From Gadus chalcogrammus (lineage: Eukaryota; Chordata; Actinopteri; Gadiformes; Gadidae), in contig NC_079420.1 in assembly GCF_026213295.1 (NCBI RefSeq), positions 12,780,324-12,844,323 on the forward strand: a stretch of DNA of 64,000 nt, written 5' to 3'. The notes below the pieces were generated by a model. It did not search any database. It saw nothing but the letters and a program-made list of their open reading frames with translations, and was not told the origin of the DNA. This document shows positions 40,162 to 49,918 of this stretch, piece by piece (position 1 is the first letter of the stretch; every line of letters begins with the position of its first letter). Made by a program: the position numbers and the translations under genes.

Positions 40162-40290
40162 ATAGATACTCGCTATTATCAACACGCGGAGGAATTCAAT
40201 TGAATTTAATACTCTTTTTCACACTAAATGCAAATACCAAATATAATGCTCCACCAAAGCCCTGAACTAAAACTATCGTTAGAGAAATCG

Positions 40291-41055
40291 ATGGAGGCTG
40301 AACACGCAAAACGTTCGTTGGCTTTCTTTGACTTGGAAACAACTGGACTTGGTGAGGATATTGTCCCTCAATCTTGTACCATTAACGACAAACCGTTTGG
40401 TTGAATCAGCGTTTTGTTTTGTGTGTGTTTTGTATCGGCAGGTCATGCGTGTGAAATAGTCCAGTTAGCAGCCGTGAGCGGATGTAACTCCATCAACTTG
40501 TACACCGTGCCCAGGTGTCGAATGCAGAGCCGTGCGGCCAAAGTAACCGGTTTCAGGGTCCGCAGACACAGATTGTTCCTCAATCGCCAACCAGTGCTCA
40601 CAAATTCTCTAAAGGATGTAGTCCTGTCATTTATGGCCTTTCTCCGCATGCTTGGACGTCCTATACTTATTGGGCACAATATTCGCCGCTTTGATTGCCC
40701 GGTACTTCTCAGGGCACTGGACGAACTCGACCTCAGAGTTGAATTCCAGTCGATAATTACCGGGTGCTTAGACACTCTTCCACTTGCAAGGGACATTTGC
40801 AAGGACAATGGTTACAAGAGTTTTAGACAAGAAAACCTGGTTCGGGAGCTTTTGGGGGTGGACTACGACGCACACAATGCACTAGAAGACGTTCGGTCAT
40901 TGCAAGCACTTTACTGGGCGCTTCAGCCTACATCGCAACTGATAAGTAGACATTTCTTCACACTGGAGACCATAGTCAAACCCAAGCATCCAGTTTCAAA
41001 CCCAGTGGCAGCGGACTTGTATCCAGAAATAGTTCCCTCTGTTTTGAGCACTTGA
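40291..41055 (+). CDS. plex9: DEDDh 3'-5' exonuclease, PML exon-9-like (Plex9-like), 224 aa
   Basis: Two exons, 40291-40351 and 40442-41055, join in phase at Gly21 to 224 residues. All catalytic residues of a DEDDh exonuclease are present: ExoI FFDLETTGL (Asp14, Glu16), ExoII GHNIRRFDCPVLL (Asp105) and ExoIII HNALEDV (His165, Asp170). The arrangement QLAAV, GRPIL...ALDELDLRVEFQ and LPLARDI corresponds to the C-terminal exonuclease-like domain of human PML isoform I, in which the catalytic residues have been lost. Standalone genes of this type (Plex9) have been described in jawed vertebrates, related to TREX1 and linked to restriction of retrotransposons. Here the gene is divergent from ric8a and convergent with mpi. 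No RING, B-box or coiled coil is present, so it is not PML itself. AATAAA at 41327 may be the poly(A) signal. The exact paralogue is uncertain. Confidence 0.85.
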
Positions 41056-41669
41056 GACGGGTAGCAACCTATAGGAGCCCGGGACAATTATTTGTTGAAA
41101 AGCTTTGTCCGTCTCACTAACATTTCCACAAAAAAGTGAATACAAAAAAGTGGATACTTTTCCACAAATTTGACCCTTGGCAGTGTTGAGGAAATTCCTA
41201 CAGGGGCATTATAATTGTTCTTATCTTATAAAAATGTTCTAGCTTGAAAATTGTTGGAATATAACCGGCCCAGATTTAAAATGTATGATTCATGTACTAT
41301 ATATGCTACATCCTTTTTTATAAAAAAATAAAGTATATAATTTTTGGTTCATATATATGCTTCCTCGCATACTCCATCTACACTAGCATAGTGTTCTAGT
41401 TTCAACTTTGAAGTAAACATCCACAGATAGTGTTATGGTAAAACAGAAGAAAAGAAAAGTAATATGGTTGGGCTAGCAGGAAGGTATATGCAAAATAAAT
41501 GACAACAAACTACAGTAAAAAATAAATAGGTATTGATTGGGAATGGAGTGAGAGTCAGAATGTTTCCCTGAACTGGGCCATAGAATGACAGACTTGGATA
41601 GACAGTCTTCTTTACTATAGATCTTTACCCATCTTGGTAGACATCGACAGTAGCCTTTATTGAAAATAT

Positions 41670-41860
41670 TTGCTGCTTCGACGGCTCCCTCAACTGCTTC
41701 GTTGCCACCCTCAACTGTGCCCTCAACTGCTCCGACGGCACCCTCCACACCTTCGACGGCACCCTCAACTGCTTCGACGGCACCCTCATCTGTACCCTCA
41801 ACTGCCTCCACTGTACCGCTTCGAGGGCACCCTCAACTGCTTCACCTACAACTGCACCCA
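41670..41860. repeat. Degenerate short-period minisatellite
   Basis: Repeated words ACCCTCAACTGCTTCGACGGC with irregular spacing of 12-21 bp. It gives apparent EGAVEAVEG-type protein on the minus strand. No gene signal around it. Confidence 0.85.
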
Positions 41861-42129
41861 CCATCTTACACCAGCCATCTCCACTCTCATGGAGAGATCT
41901 CCATGGCAACATGTATCATTATATGAAAAACTTTCAATAACCTGGATTTTCAACCACACCACCCTGTGTAGTTTGTTACCAGGTGCCCAGTAAAAGTCTC
42001 CTAGTTGAAGTGTGGCATCCAGCTAGGTGGCATGTAGAATGGTTATCTCTACAATCAAAGGGTTTGATGGATGATTCACATGGGACAGGACCAGGAGGAA
42101 AAATTGTGAAGGACATTATGAAACAGCGC

Positions 42130-42300
42130 AAACTCAAAGTCCGATGTTTCCTAAGAAAGAAGGGGTGTTGACATTTTGAGAAGATTGTTTCAGTGTTGGT
42201 TAGGAGGTATAGTTTGTGGTAAATGGTGGCTCCTTGGTATTTATATGCCTCCACCTTCTTAATGTTCTGGCCTTGGAAAACTAGACCATTATAAATCAAT
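42130..42300 (-). pseudogene. Relic of a LINE reverse transcriptase
   Basis: The minus-strand translation contains NIKKVEAYKYQGATIYHKL and TNTETIFSKCQHPFFLRK, matching the typical segment downstream of the catalytic region in fish non-LTR retrotransposons (form VxxYKYLGxxIDxxLxWxxN...). It is truncated on both sides and lacks the active-site part. It lies between the 3' ends of the exonuclease gene and mpi. Confidence 0.7.
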
Positions 42301-42795
42301 CACGGACGCCATAAAGTCTTGACCACGAATATTAACTTTTCATTTATTAGAACTTTAATACATTTTATATTCGGTTTCTTGGATAGGATTGGAATACACC
42401 AGGGTAACGTGCAATGCATAACGCAGAAAAGACATTGCGATCTGCTGCATCCATCTCTCAAACCGCGACTATCAGAGAGAGAGGGCGAAGGGGGCCACAG
42501 GCAGTGGTACTAGTACTATCATTGGCAGAATCAATAGGAGCTTGCTAAAGACAAGTAGGTGAGAGTAGACAGTGATGCCCTTGAAGCTACACCTTCAACC
42601 AAAAGGCAATAAGCAGCTTATCATTAGAGAAGACTGGTGAAATTACCTTGTTGGCCATATGCCAGTGAATAATAAATAAAATCAAAATCAATCCATAACT
42701 AACCCAAATAAACATTTGTTGTTTGTTTGGAAGTAATATTTAATATAATAAAATCTGAAATTCCTCAATAGATAAAAGGTAACACAATCTAGCAA

Positions 42796-45700
42796 CTACA
42801 GCAGGCAACAGGCTCGGAACATGGTCATTCCCAATTGGGCCGTAACATGAAGGGAGACAGCCTCGTTGGCTGAGATGAAGAGGACTGTGCCCCGCCTCAG
42901 CGTGATGTCAGAGAGGGCAGCTGCAGACGTGGCTATTGCGTCACCTTCGACAACCAATAGGATTCCTGCACTGTCCAAAGCAGCAACTGTGTATTGTCTT
43001 ACTGAGGCTGGTACCTGAGGTGGAGGGGAGAAAAATATATGAAACAAGAATATGTTTTAAGAAAATAGATAAGGCAAATAAGCAAGGGATAATGGCAATA
43101 GCAATATAGCACTTTGGTCACTTGGAACTCAATTTGTGATATCGTAATATATATACAGTGGGGCAAAAAAGTATTTAGTCAGCCACCAATTGTGCAAGTT
43201 CTCCCACTTAAAAAGATGGGAGTGGCCTGTTATTTTTTATAGGTATACCTCAGCTATGAGACAAAATGAAAAAAAAAAATCCAGAAAATCACATTGTCTG
43301 ATTTTTTTAAGAATTTATTTGCAAATTATGGTGGAAAATAAGTATTTGGTCAATAACAAAAGGTCATCTCAATACTTTGTTACATGCCCTTTGTTGGCAA
43401 TGACAGAGGTCAAACGTTTTCTGTAAGTGTTTACAAGATTTTCACACACTGCTGCTGGTATTTTGGCCCATTCCTCCATGCAGATCTCCTCTAGAGCAGT
43501 GATGTCTTTGGACCTTCGCTGGGCAACACAGACTTTCAACTCCCTCCAAAGATTTTCTATGGGGTTGAGATCTGGAGACTGGCTAGGCCACTCCAGGACC
43601 TTGAAATGCTTCTTACGAAGCCACTCCTTCGTTGCCCGGGCGGTGTGTTTGGGGTCATTGTCATGCTGAAAGACCCAGCCACGTTTCATCTTCAGTGCCC
43701 TTGCTGATGGAAGGAGGTTTTCACTCAAAATCTCACGATACATGGCCCCATTCATTCTTTCCGTCACACAGATCAGACGTCCTGGTCCCTTGGCAGAAAA
43801 ACAGCCCCAAAGCATGATGTTTCCACCCCCATGCTTCACTGTAGGCATGGTGTTCTTTGGATGCAACTCAGCATTCTTTCTCCTCCAAACACGACGAGTT
43901 GAGTTTTTACCAAAAAGTTCTATTTTGGTTTCATCTGGCCATATGACATTCTCCCAATCCTGTTCTGGATCATCCAAATGCTCTCTAGCCAACTTCAAAC
44001 GGGCCCGGACATGCACTGGCTTTAGCAGGGGGACACGTCTGGCACTGCAGAATTTGAGTCCCTGGCGGCGTAGTGTGTTAGTGATGGTAGCCTTTGTTAC
44101 TTTGGTCCCAGCTCTCTGGAGGTCATTCACTAGGTCCCCCCGTGTGGTTCTGGGATTTTTGTTCACCGTTCTTGTGATCATTTTGACCCCACGGGGTGAG
44201 ATCTTGCGTGGAGCCCCAGATCGAGGGAGATTATCAGTGGTCTTGTATGTCTTCCATTTCCTAATAATTGCTCCCACAGTTGATTTCTTCACAACAAGCT
44301 GCTTACCTATTGCAGATTCAGACTTCCCAGCCTGGTGCAGGTCTACAATTGTGTTTCTGGTGTCCTTTGACAGCTCTTTGGTCTTGGCCATAGTGGAGTT
44401 TGGAGTGTGACTGTTTGAGGTTGTGGACAGGTGTCTTTTATACTGATAAGGCGTTCAAACAGGTGCCATTAATACAGGTAACGAGTGGAGGACAGAGGAG
44501 CCTCTTAAATAAGAAGTTACAGGTCTGTGAAAGCCAGAAATCTTGCTGGTTTGTAGGTGACCAAATACTTATTTACCACCATAATTTGCAAATAAATTCT
44601 TAAAAAAATCTGACAATGTGATTTTCTGGATTTTTTTTTTCATTTTGTCTCTCATAGCTGAGGTATACCTATGAAAAAAATAAATAAAAATTACAGGCCT
44701 CTCTCATCTTTTTAAGTGGGAGAACTTGCACAATTGGTGGCTGACTAAATACTTTTTTGCCCCACTGTATATATATACACAATACATTTTTCAGATAATC
44801 AACTCTCAAAGGTGCCATGGCTTCCCTGCGTCGCGATGACTTCCACGAGGAGCAATTCATTACCTGTATCCTCATGACAGTGAAGTCTGGCACAGGGGGA
44901 TCGTAGATGGACACGAAGGGGTCGGAGTAATCCTTGACGGGGGGAAATAACTTGGAGCTCGCTGGAGCCGGGGTGTAGTTCAACATGTCGCACAGCGTAT
45001 TCACATCGATGTACTTTGGAGTCAATCCAGCGCGCACAGTGTTATCCGAGCAGGCCATGCACTCAATACAGTCTAGGGAGAGGGCAGGAGAGAGAGAGAG
45101 AGAGAGAGAGACAGACATATTGGCTCTGTATTGTTCACATATCTTAAAGATGCATTACTCAATAGTTCAAGAAAATAACGTTATCAGTTAAGTTGACCCA
45201 GCTGCTATGAAAAGGGTTACACAATCACATATATTAAATGGTTTCAATGAAGAGCACTGAAGGAAGTAAAATTAAAATAAAATATATATATGCATAGAAA
45301 ATAAAATGTATAAAATAAGAATAGTCCATAATCCAATAATCCATTATACTGGATACTGCTGAGGGATGAGGATGACTGGACTCCCAACTCAAATTCAATG
45401 GACACATTAACTAAACCGGCAAGACTGTCCGGACAAACCTGAACTGTTTCAGAATGATAAGGCGTCACATACCTGTCAAGGCAGCTTTACGGCTTTTTCA
45501 TGCTATGATACTCTCTCACTTACCCTACTGTGTTAATGTTTGGGGCCAAGCCTCCCAGACAACAGTCAAACCGATCATATAGTTATACAAACAGACACTG
45601 AAAATAATGGATGAGAAACCAACAATGTGGCAACACTGTTGAATTGTACATAAATACAAACTTTTATGAGTTGACAGCTTCATTAAGTTATATTTTTTTC

Positions 45701-48126
45701 TTAAACTGACTTTTAACTGCGCAAATAATCAAGCTCTCGCTGTACTTTGTCCTCTTGTTACAAAAACAAATACAAGGAAAGTGGCCACAAGGGAAGCTGT
45801 GGGTGGCAACTGCATAGCAGAGGGGCACAAAACAACTTTAAGCCAGTCACTGTGATGACTGTGATAATTGTGTGTTCTTTTGTGTAATTGTGATTGTTAT
45901 ATTGCAGCGCATAATGTGCGCTGCAATATCCCTGACAAATAAACTATTAATAATGTTAACGAAAGAAATAAGATGTACCATTAGTCCAGGAGACACCACT
46001 GACCTCCGTATAGGTATGCATGGGGTTCGCTGGCCCCCAGGAACATGGCCTGGCTCGGCTCCAGGGCCACATAGTTGAGAAAGTAGATTGAGAAGCAACC
46101 GATATCTCCTGGGTACTGGGAGTGGAGCCGTAGCAGCAGAGCTCCATTACACTCAGAAGTGTCTTTCCCTGCTGCAGCTGACAATGGAAAGATAAAATAT
46201 CAGTCAGCCCAAACAGGCAGATTGGGAAGTAAACTTGTATGAAACAATTTCCCAAAAAACCTTCCGAAAAAGCTCCAACTCCAAAACCACAAAGTGTCAC
46301 ATGGAGAGACAAAATCATTGTGTCCTTACCGTCTCCTGTGACTCTCTTCATTAGCATGTTGAGTTGATCTACAATCACTTTCTTCTCACAGTTCATCATT
46401 CTGGTGAAGCATTTCTTCAGAGCCTGTCTTGTATGTACTGCATCTCCCGTAACGCACCGTAGCTCTTCTGCTGCCTCGTTGCCCACTAGTGCATGGAACT
46501 CCGGGACAGCTGCCATCCACATTTATTTTATTTAACAGCAAATAACTTGTTATTACACACCATCAAACAATAAGGGGGTACATGGTCAATATCTAAAACT
46601 CATAGCTCAGCCTCACATTTGAGAAAGCCAAGGATCTCCTCCACTGGTCTGAAGCCACAAAGGCCCTGGAAGTGAGTGAGAGCAATGGCCATCTCCGGCT
46701 TGTGGTTGTCATCGGGGTAGTGCTCTGGAAACTGAGCATGAAGACGCGCAGCCAACTCCTGCCCGGGTTACCAAGAGAACGATACAAAGATGTACATTGG
46801 ACAGAAACTACCGACCACTCACACAATGAATGTATTGCAAATTGTAAATGTTTTATGGCTGATTGTTTAGTAGCATGAGACCATCAGTCACAAAATCTTC
46901 AATGCACCACCATATAGTGTGTGTGTCTACATACATGACACATGTTCCAATTTAGTGTGTGTTTATGTGTTTGAGTTTACCCTGTTGGGATGGGCTTGAA
47001 TAGACAAGGCTGTGTTGACCGACAGCACTTTAAAGAGGAAAGGCAGCTGGCCTTGGAAGGTGTCTTTGACTTTGGATCCCAGGCAGCCTGGGAACTGAGC
47101 AATCCACTGGCCCAGGGTGGTCTCGCCTGTTAGGTTATCCTTGATCTTAGCATCGGCTTTAGGGTGGGCCCCCATCCACAGCTAGAGGACAGATCACAGA
47201 ATATGTTAAAAATTAATCACGAAAACTTCCAGTCTTCCAGTCAGTTTATTTTTTTCCGAGCATGCATTTCCAGTGAATCATAATAAGAAAGGTAAAGGAA
47301 CAAAGCGAGGAACAAAGAAAAGACATTATGGCACATTTATGTTTATCAATAGATGACTAGGACGTACTAGTTAGCCTACAGTAAAGAATACAAACTGAAA
47401 ACTATAAATCAAGACACTTTTTGTGGAAAGAAATTGTCTAATATGTGCTCAGAACAATCCTTTTCCTTTTTTATGTGGACCAATGAACAACTCCATTGTA
47501 GGGCAGTGTACCACCTTGCTCAACGTTTGAGATAAAATTTAATAAAAGTCAAGCTGGCAGCTCATGTCTCAAGCCCCACACTAAACTAAAGCTGTAAGAT
47601 TGACTTCCATCTCACCTCTGCATACGGTTTGTCCTCTTCAATGACAGCTAGTGGGTCTCCGCCAAGTACCAGTTTAGCCACTTCACTATCCAGTCCCGCC
47701 TTCCCCCAGGCATAGTTTTGAACAGCACACGTTAATGTAAAAACTGGAAAGCAATCAACAAATGAGGCATTAGAGATTCTCATCGGGTTGCAAACATATT
47801 CTGTTTTCTGCAGCCACAATACGAAAGGAAAGACCATTCCAAGTTCAAGTGACATCAAAGCAAAAGTCAGATTACAGCAACGCCGATTTTAGAAAAAGAA
47901 GAAGAGTCTTTGAATAAACAAGCGGCGGTTCTAGCATCGCACTAATCTGCCATCCCATATCATAACTGCTCTTTCGGATACGCCCGCTTTCCATTAAGCG
48001 TGCCAAAAAGATGCTATTTTTAGCTACCAAATCCTTAACGCATGACAAATATTGCATAGGTACCGCGTGGGATGTATTGATTGTTAATAATTTATCAGAG
48101 AAACGCTTACCTCTTACTTCCTCCAT
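42796..48126 (-). CDS. mpi: Mannose-6-phosphate isomerase (422 aa)
   Basis: Cytosolic zinc enzyme that interconverts fructose-6-phosphate and mannose-6-phosphate, supplying mannose for glycosylation. Eight exons: 48111-48126, 47616-47743, 46981-47181, 46617-46758, 46330-46509, 46004-46177, 44864-45072 and 42796-43014. All are in phase; 422 residues against 423 in human, with the same number of exons. Motifs: [11 protein letters not shown] near the N terminus, SIQAHPNR and [10 protein letters not shown] (metal ligands Gln, His, Glu), EPHAYL (metal His) and [15 protein letters not shown] (catalytic Arg region), ending FRACCLL. The start at 48126 (MEEVRVF) resembles the human MAAPRVF. An in-frame upstream ATG at 48141 straddles the edge of a hAT insertion. 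Intron 7 carries a full Tc1-like transposon. Confidence 0.96.
43156..44767 (-). mobile_element. Complete Tc1/mariner-like transposon, 1612 bp, in mpi intron 7
   Basis: Terminal inverted repeats begin CAGTGGGGCAAAAAAGTATT at 43156 and are mirrored at 44767. They extend about 197-209 bp (43156-43352 and 44559-44767), and a second, inner AAGTATTTGGTC copy gives an IR/DR layout. TA dinucleotides flank both ends (43154-43155, 44768-44769), the Tc1 target-site signature. The only gene is the transposase. The TIRs differ by small indels and substitutions. Confidence 0.95.
43369..44391 (-). CDS. Tc1-like transposase, intact (340 aa)
   Basis: Single uninterrupted frame of typical family length. The N terminus has a paired-type helix-turn-helix DNA-binding region (residues about 5-110, including [19 protein letters not shown] and an RSGAPRK linker). 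The catalytic D-D34E triad is present: Asp153 in WPDETK, Asp244 in [10 protein letters not shown] and Glu279 in NPIENLW, with exactly 34 residues between the last two. A Gly-rich box ([14 protein letters not shown]) is present. No stop or frameshift is seen, so the copy is young or recently active. Whether it is functional cannot be judged from sequence alone. Confidence 0.95.
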   Translation of the reverse strand: MAKTKELSKDTRNTIVDLHQAGKSESAIGKQLVVKKSTVGAIIRKWKTYKTTDNLPRSGAPRKISPRGVKMITRTVNKNPRTTRGDLVNDLQRAGTKVTKATITNTLRRQGLKFCSARRVPLLKPVHVRARLKLAREHLDDPEQDWENVIWPDETKIELFGKNSTRRVWRRKNAELHPKNTMPTVKHGGGNIMLWGCFSAKGPGRLICVTERMNGAMYREILSENLLPSARALKMKRGWVFQHDNDPKHTARATKEWLRKKHFKVLEWPSQSPDLNPIENLWRELKVCVAQRRSKDITALEEICMEEWAKIPAAVCENLVNTYRKRLTSVIANKGHVTKY

Positions 48127-48140
48127 GGCTGTCCTCAACA

Positions 48141-49301
48141 TAGTGATGGGTCGTTCGCGAACGTGTCGGCTCAAAGAGCCGGCTCTTTTAAGTGAATGAT
48201 GGGAGTCGGCTCCCGAACGCGAGCCGGTGTCTTTTTTGGGTGCTACAAGCATTCATTCCACTCGTGCTATGTGTGTCACGTCGCATGCATGGCAGCCAGC
48301 CACCGACCATGAGAACAAGCAGCGAGGGGCGGGGGATTTCGATGTGCGACACACGTTGCCTGTGACTGACAGGCAGGGCGGTGTTACACCGCATTCTGCG
48401 ACCCACCGAAAAGTGTGACCCCAGGGGTCGCTGTTGTACATTTTGTGCATTGTGTGCATTATAACAGAAACATAAATTAAACATAAGATCTCCCCCCACC
48501 GGTGGGTCTTTCTTTTCTTGATACGAACATTAATTCTAAAAAGCATTTTACACAGTAGCCTATAATAGGAAATGCTCAAAGGTAAATCAGCGTAACACTG
48601 ACTGTAGCTTTTTATGGGTAAAGAAGAGACGGTGAAGGACCGTACTAAACGCCCTATCCATTGTATGGGTCTGTAAAGTGCTAATCAAATCAATCAACTG
48701 TATTTATTAAGCACCTTTAATAAAAAGGTAATTGGTTGGGGGGAAATCTTATGTTTTATGTATGTTTTTGTCATGCCTGTCTACGCTTGCATATTGCAGA
48801 AAATATGCAACAGCGCCCCCTGGGGTCACACTTTTCGGTGGGTCGCAGAATTCTGTGTACAACACCGGCGCTCGGCATAGGCGACATAGGCGAACGCCTA
48901 GGGCAGCAAATGCGTAGAGGGCGCCCTTAATTAGTCAATTAAAATATACGAAACAAACGGAGAAGGGAGGGGGCGCGGGAGCAACTGCTAGGGCGCACCG
49001 AAACCGTCACCGTAGTAGCAGGACAATGCAACAAGCCCTGATTGCAAGTGATTCCCAACCGTTCTCAATTGTGGAGGACAAGGGATTCAGAAGTTTCACA
49101 CAGGCTCTCAATCCTATGTATGTTTCTCCAAGCAGGAAAACACTCTCAAAAAATGATTCCAAGACTGTATGACCGTCGGAATTACGGCATGGCACCATTA
49201 TAAAAGGTATAGTAAGCGGTAGGAGCCAAAAGAGCCAGCTCTTGTTGGTGAGCCGTTCCAAGAGATCCGGCTCACTAAAAAGAGCCGAAATTCCCATACT
49301 G
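48141..49301. mobile_element. Non-autonomous hAT-like element in the mpi-scamp2 promoter interval
   Basis: The left end TAGTGATGGGTCGTTCGCG and the reverse complement of the right end CAGTATGGGAATTTCGGC carry related subterminal words (GAGCCGGCTC, GGCTCTTTTAGTGAG, AAGAGC.GGCTCTTTT), typical of hAT ends. Possible 8-bp target duplications TCAACATA and TCAACGGA match at six of eight positions, suggesting an old insertion. No transposase is inside. It holds a nested inverted repeat. Confidence 0.75.
48389..48857. repeat. Nested inverted repeat inside the hAT-like element
   Basis: Left arm (about 48389-48515) contains CTGCGACCCACCGAAAAGTG and right arm (about 48732-48857) the reverse complement CACTTTTCGGTGGGTCGCAG. 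Similarity continues through GGGGGGAGATCTTATG versus CTTATG-type words. The arms are about 120 bp with a central spacer of about 215 bp. Confidence 0.85.
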
Positions 49302-49810
49302 TCAACGGATTAATAACGTCACGATACTCGCTTCTATTGGGCTTTACAGGCTTGAATAAATGTTCTATCTACAAATAATTCGTGTTGTAAAATACATAAA
49401 CTATATGTGTTTTTTACGATAAAGGGCTGTTGATCGACGAAGATGCAGACGTTCATTTATAAAGTGTTCTTTTTTAGAAAGGGTGGTTTCGACCACAATT
49501 TTTAATGTACATATTTAATTCAACTTTCTACGAATTGCACTTTGATCAAAAAAGGATACAGGTAAACTGCATAAGAAAGTCATATAAGCAGACCAGTCGC
49601 GCTTGCTCGTCCCCGTTTTCCCAACATCCGTCATGTGTTTTTCAGCAAAAAATGATATGCAGATACATTAGAAATAAAACTCTAAAATATTCTGCCATAT
49701 ATTTGCATTTATTTGTATAATGTTTGGAGGGAAGTAATGTTGCCTGTTCTGTAAGTGACGTAAGGGGACGTGACCCGTGACACTACTACTGCCGATTACT
49801 CTTGACGAAA

Positions 49811-49821
49811 TGCGCATGCGC
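49811..49821. promoter_or_regulatory. NRF1 palindrome upstream of scamp2
   Basis: TGCGCATGCGC, a perfect NRF1-type palindrome, about 100 bp before the scamp2 start codon. GGAAGTGACG nearby is ETS/CRE-like. It probably serves the scamp2 promoter and perhaps mpi in the other direction. Confidence 0.5.
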
Positions 49822-49918
49822 TACCAACTCCGTTCGAGGAAGTGACGGGGAGACGATTTCAGCAGTATTTTGGTTATTCCTTTTTTAGAAACTGTAAATA
49901 CAGCCTCAACGCTTCAAA

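Noticed and set aside
41473..41912. Minus-strand EGAVEAVEG repeat protein
   Set aside because: Explained by a degenerate minisatellite; no gene structure around it.
43742..44410. 222-aa plus-strand frame
   Set aside because: Antisense shadow of the intact Tc1 transposase.
48188..48930. Related small frames (QQRPLGSHFSVGRR) on both strands
   Set aside because: They are the two arms of the inverted repeat inside the hAT-like element, not paralogous genes.
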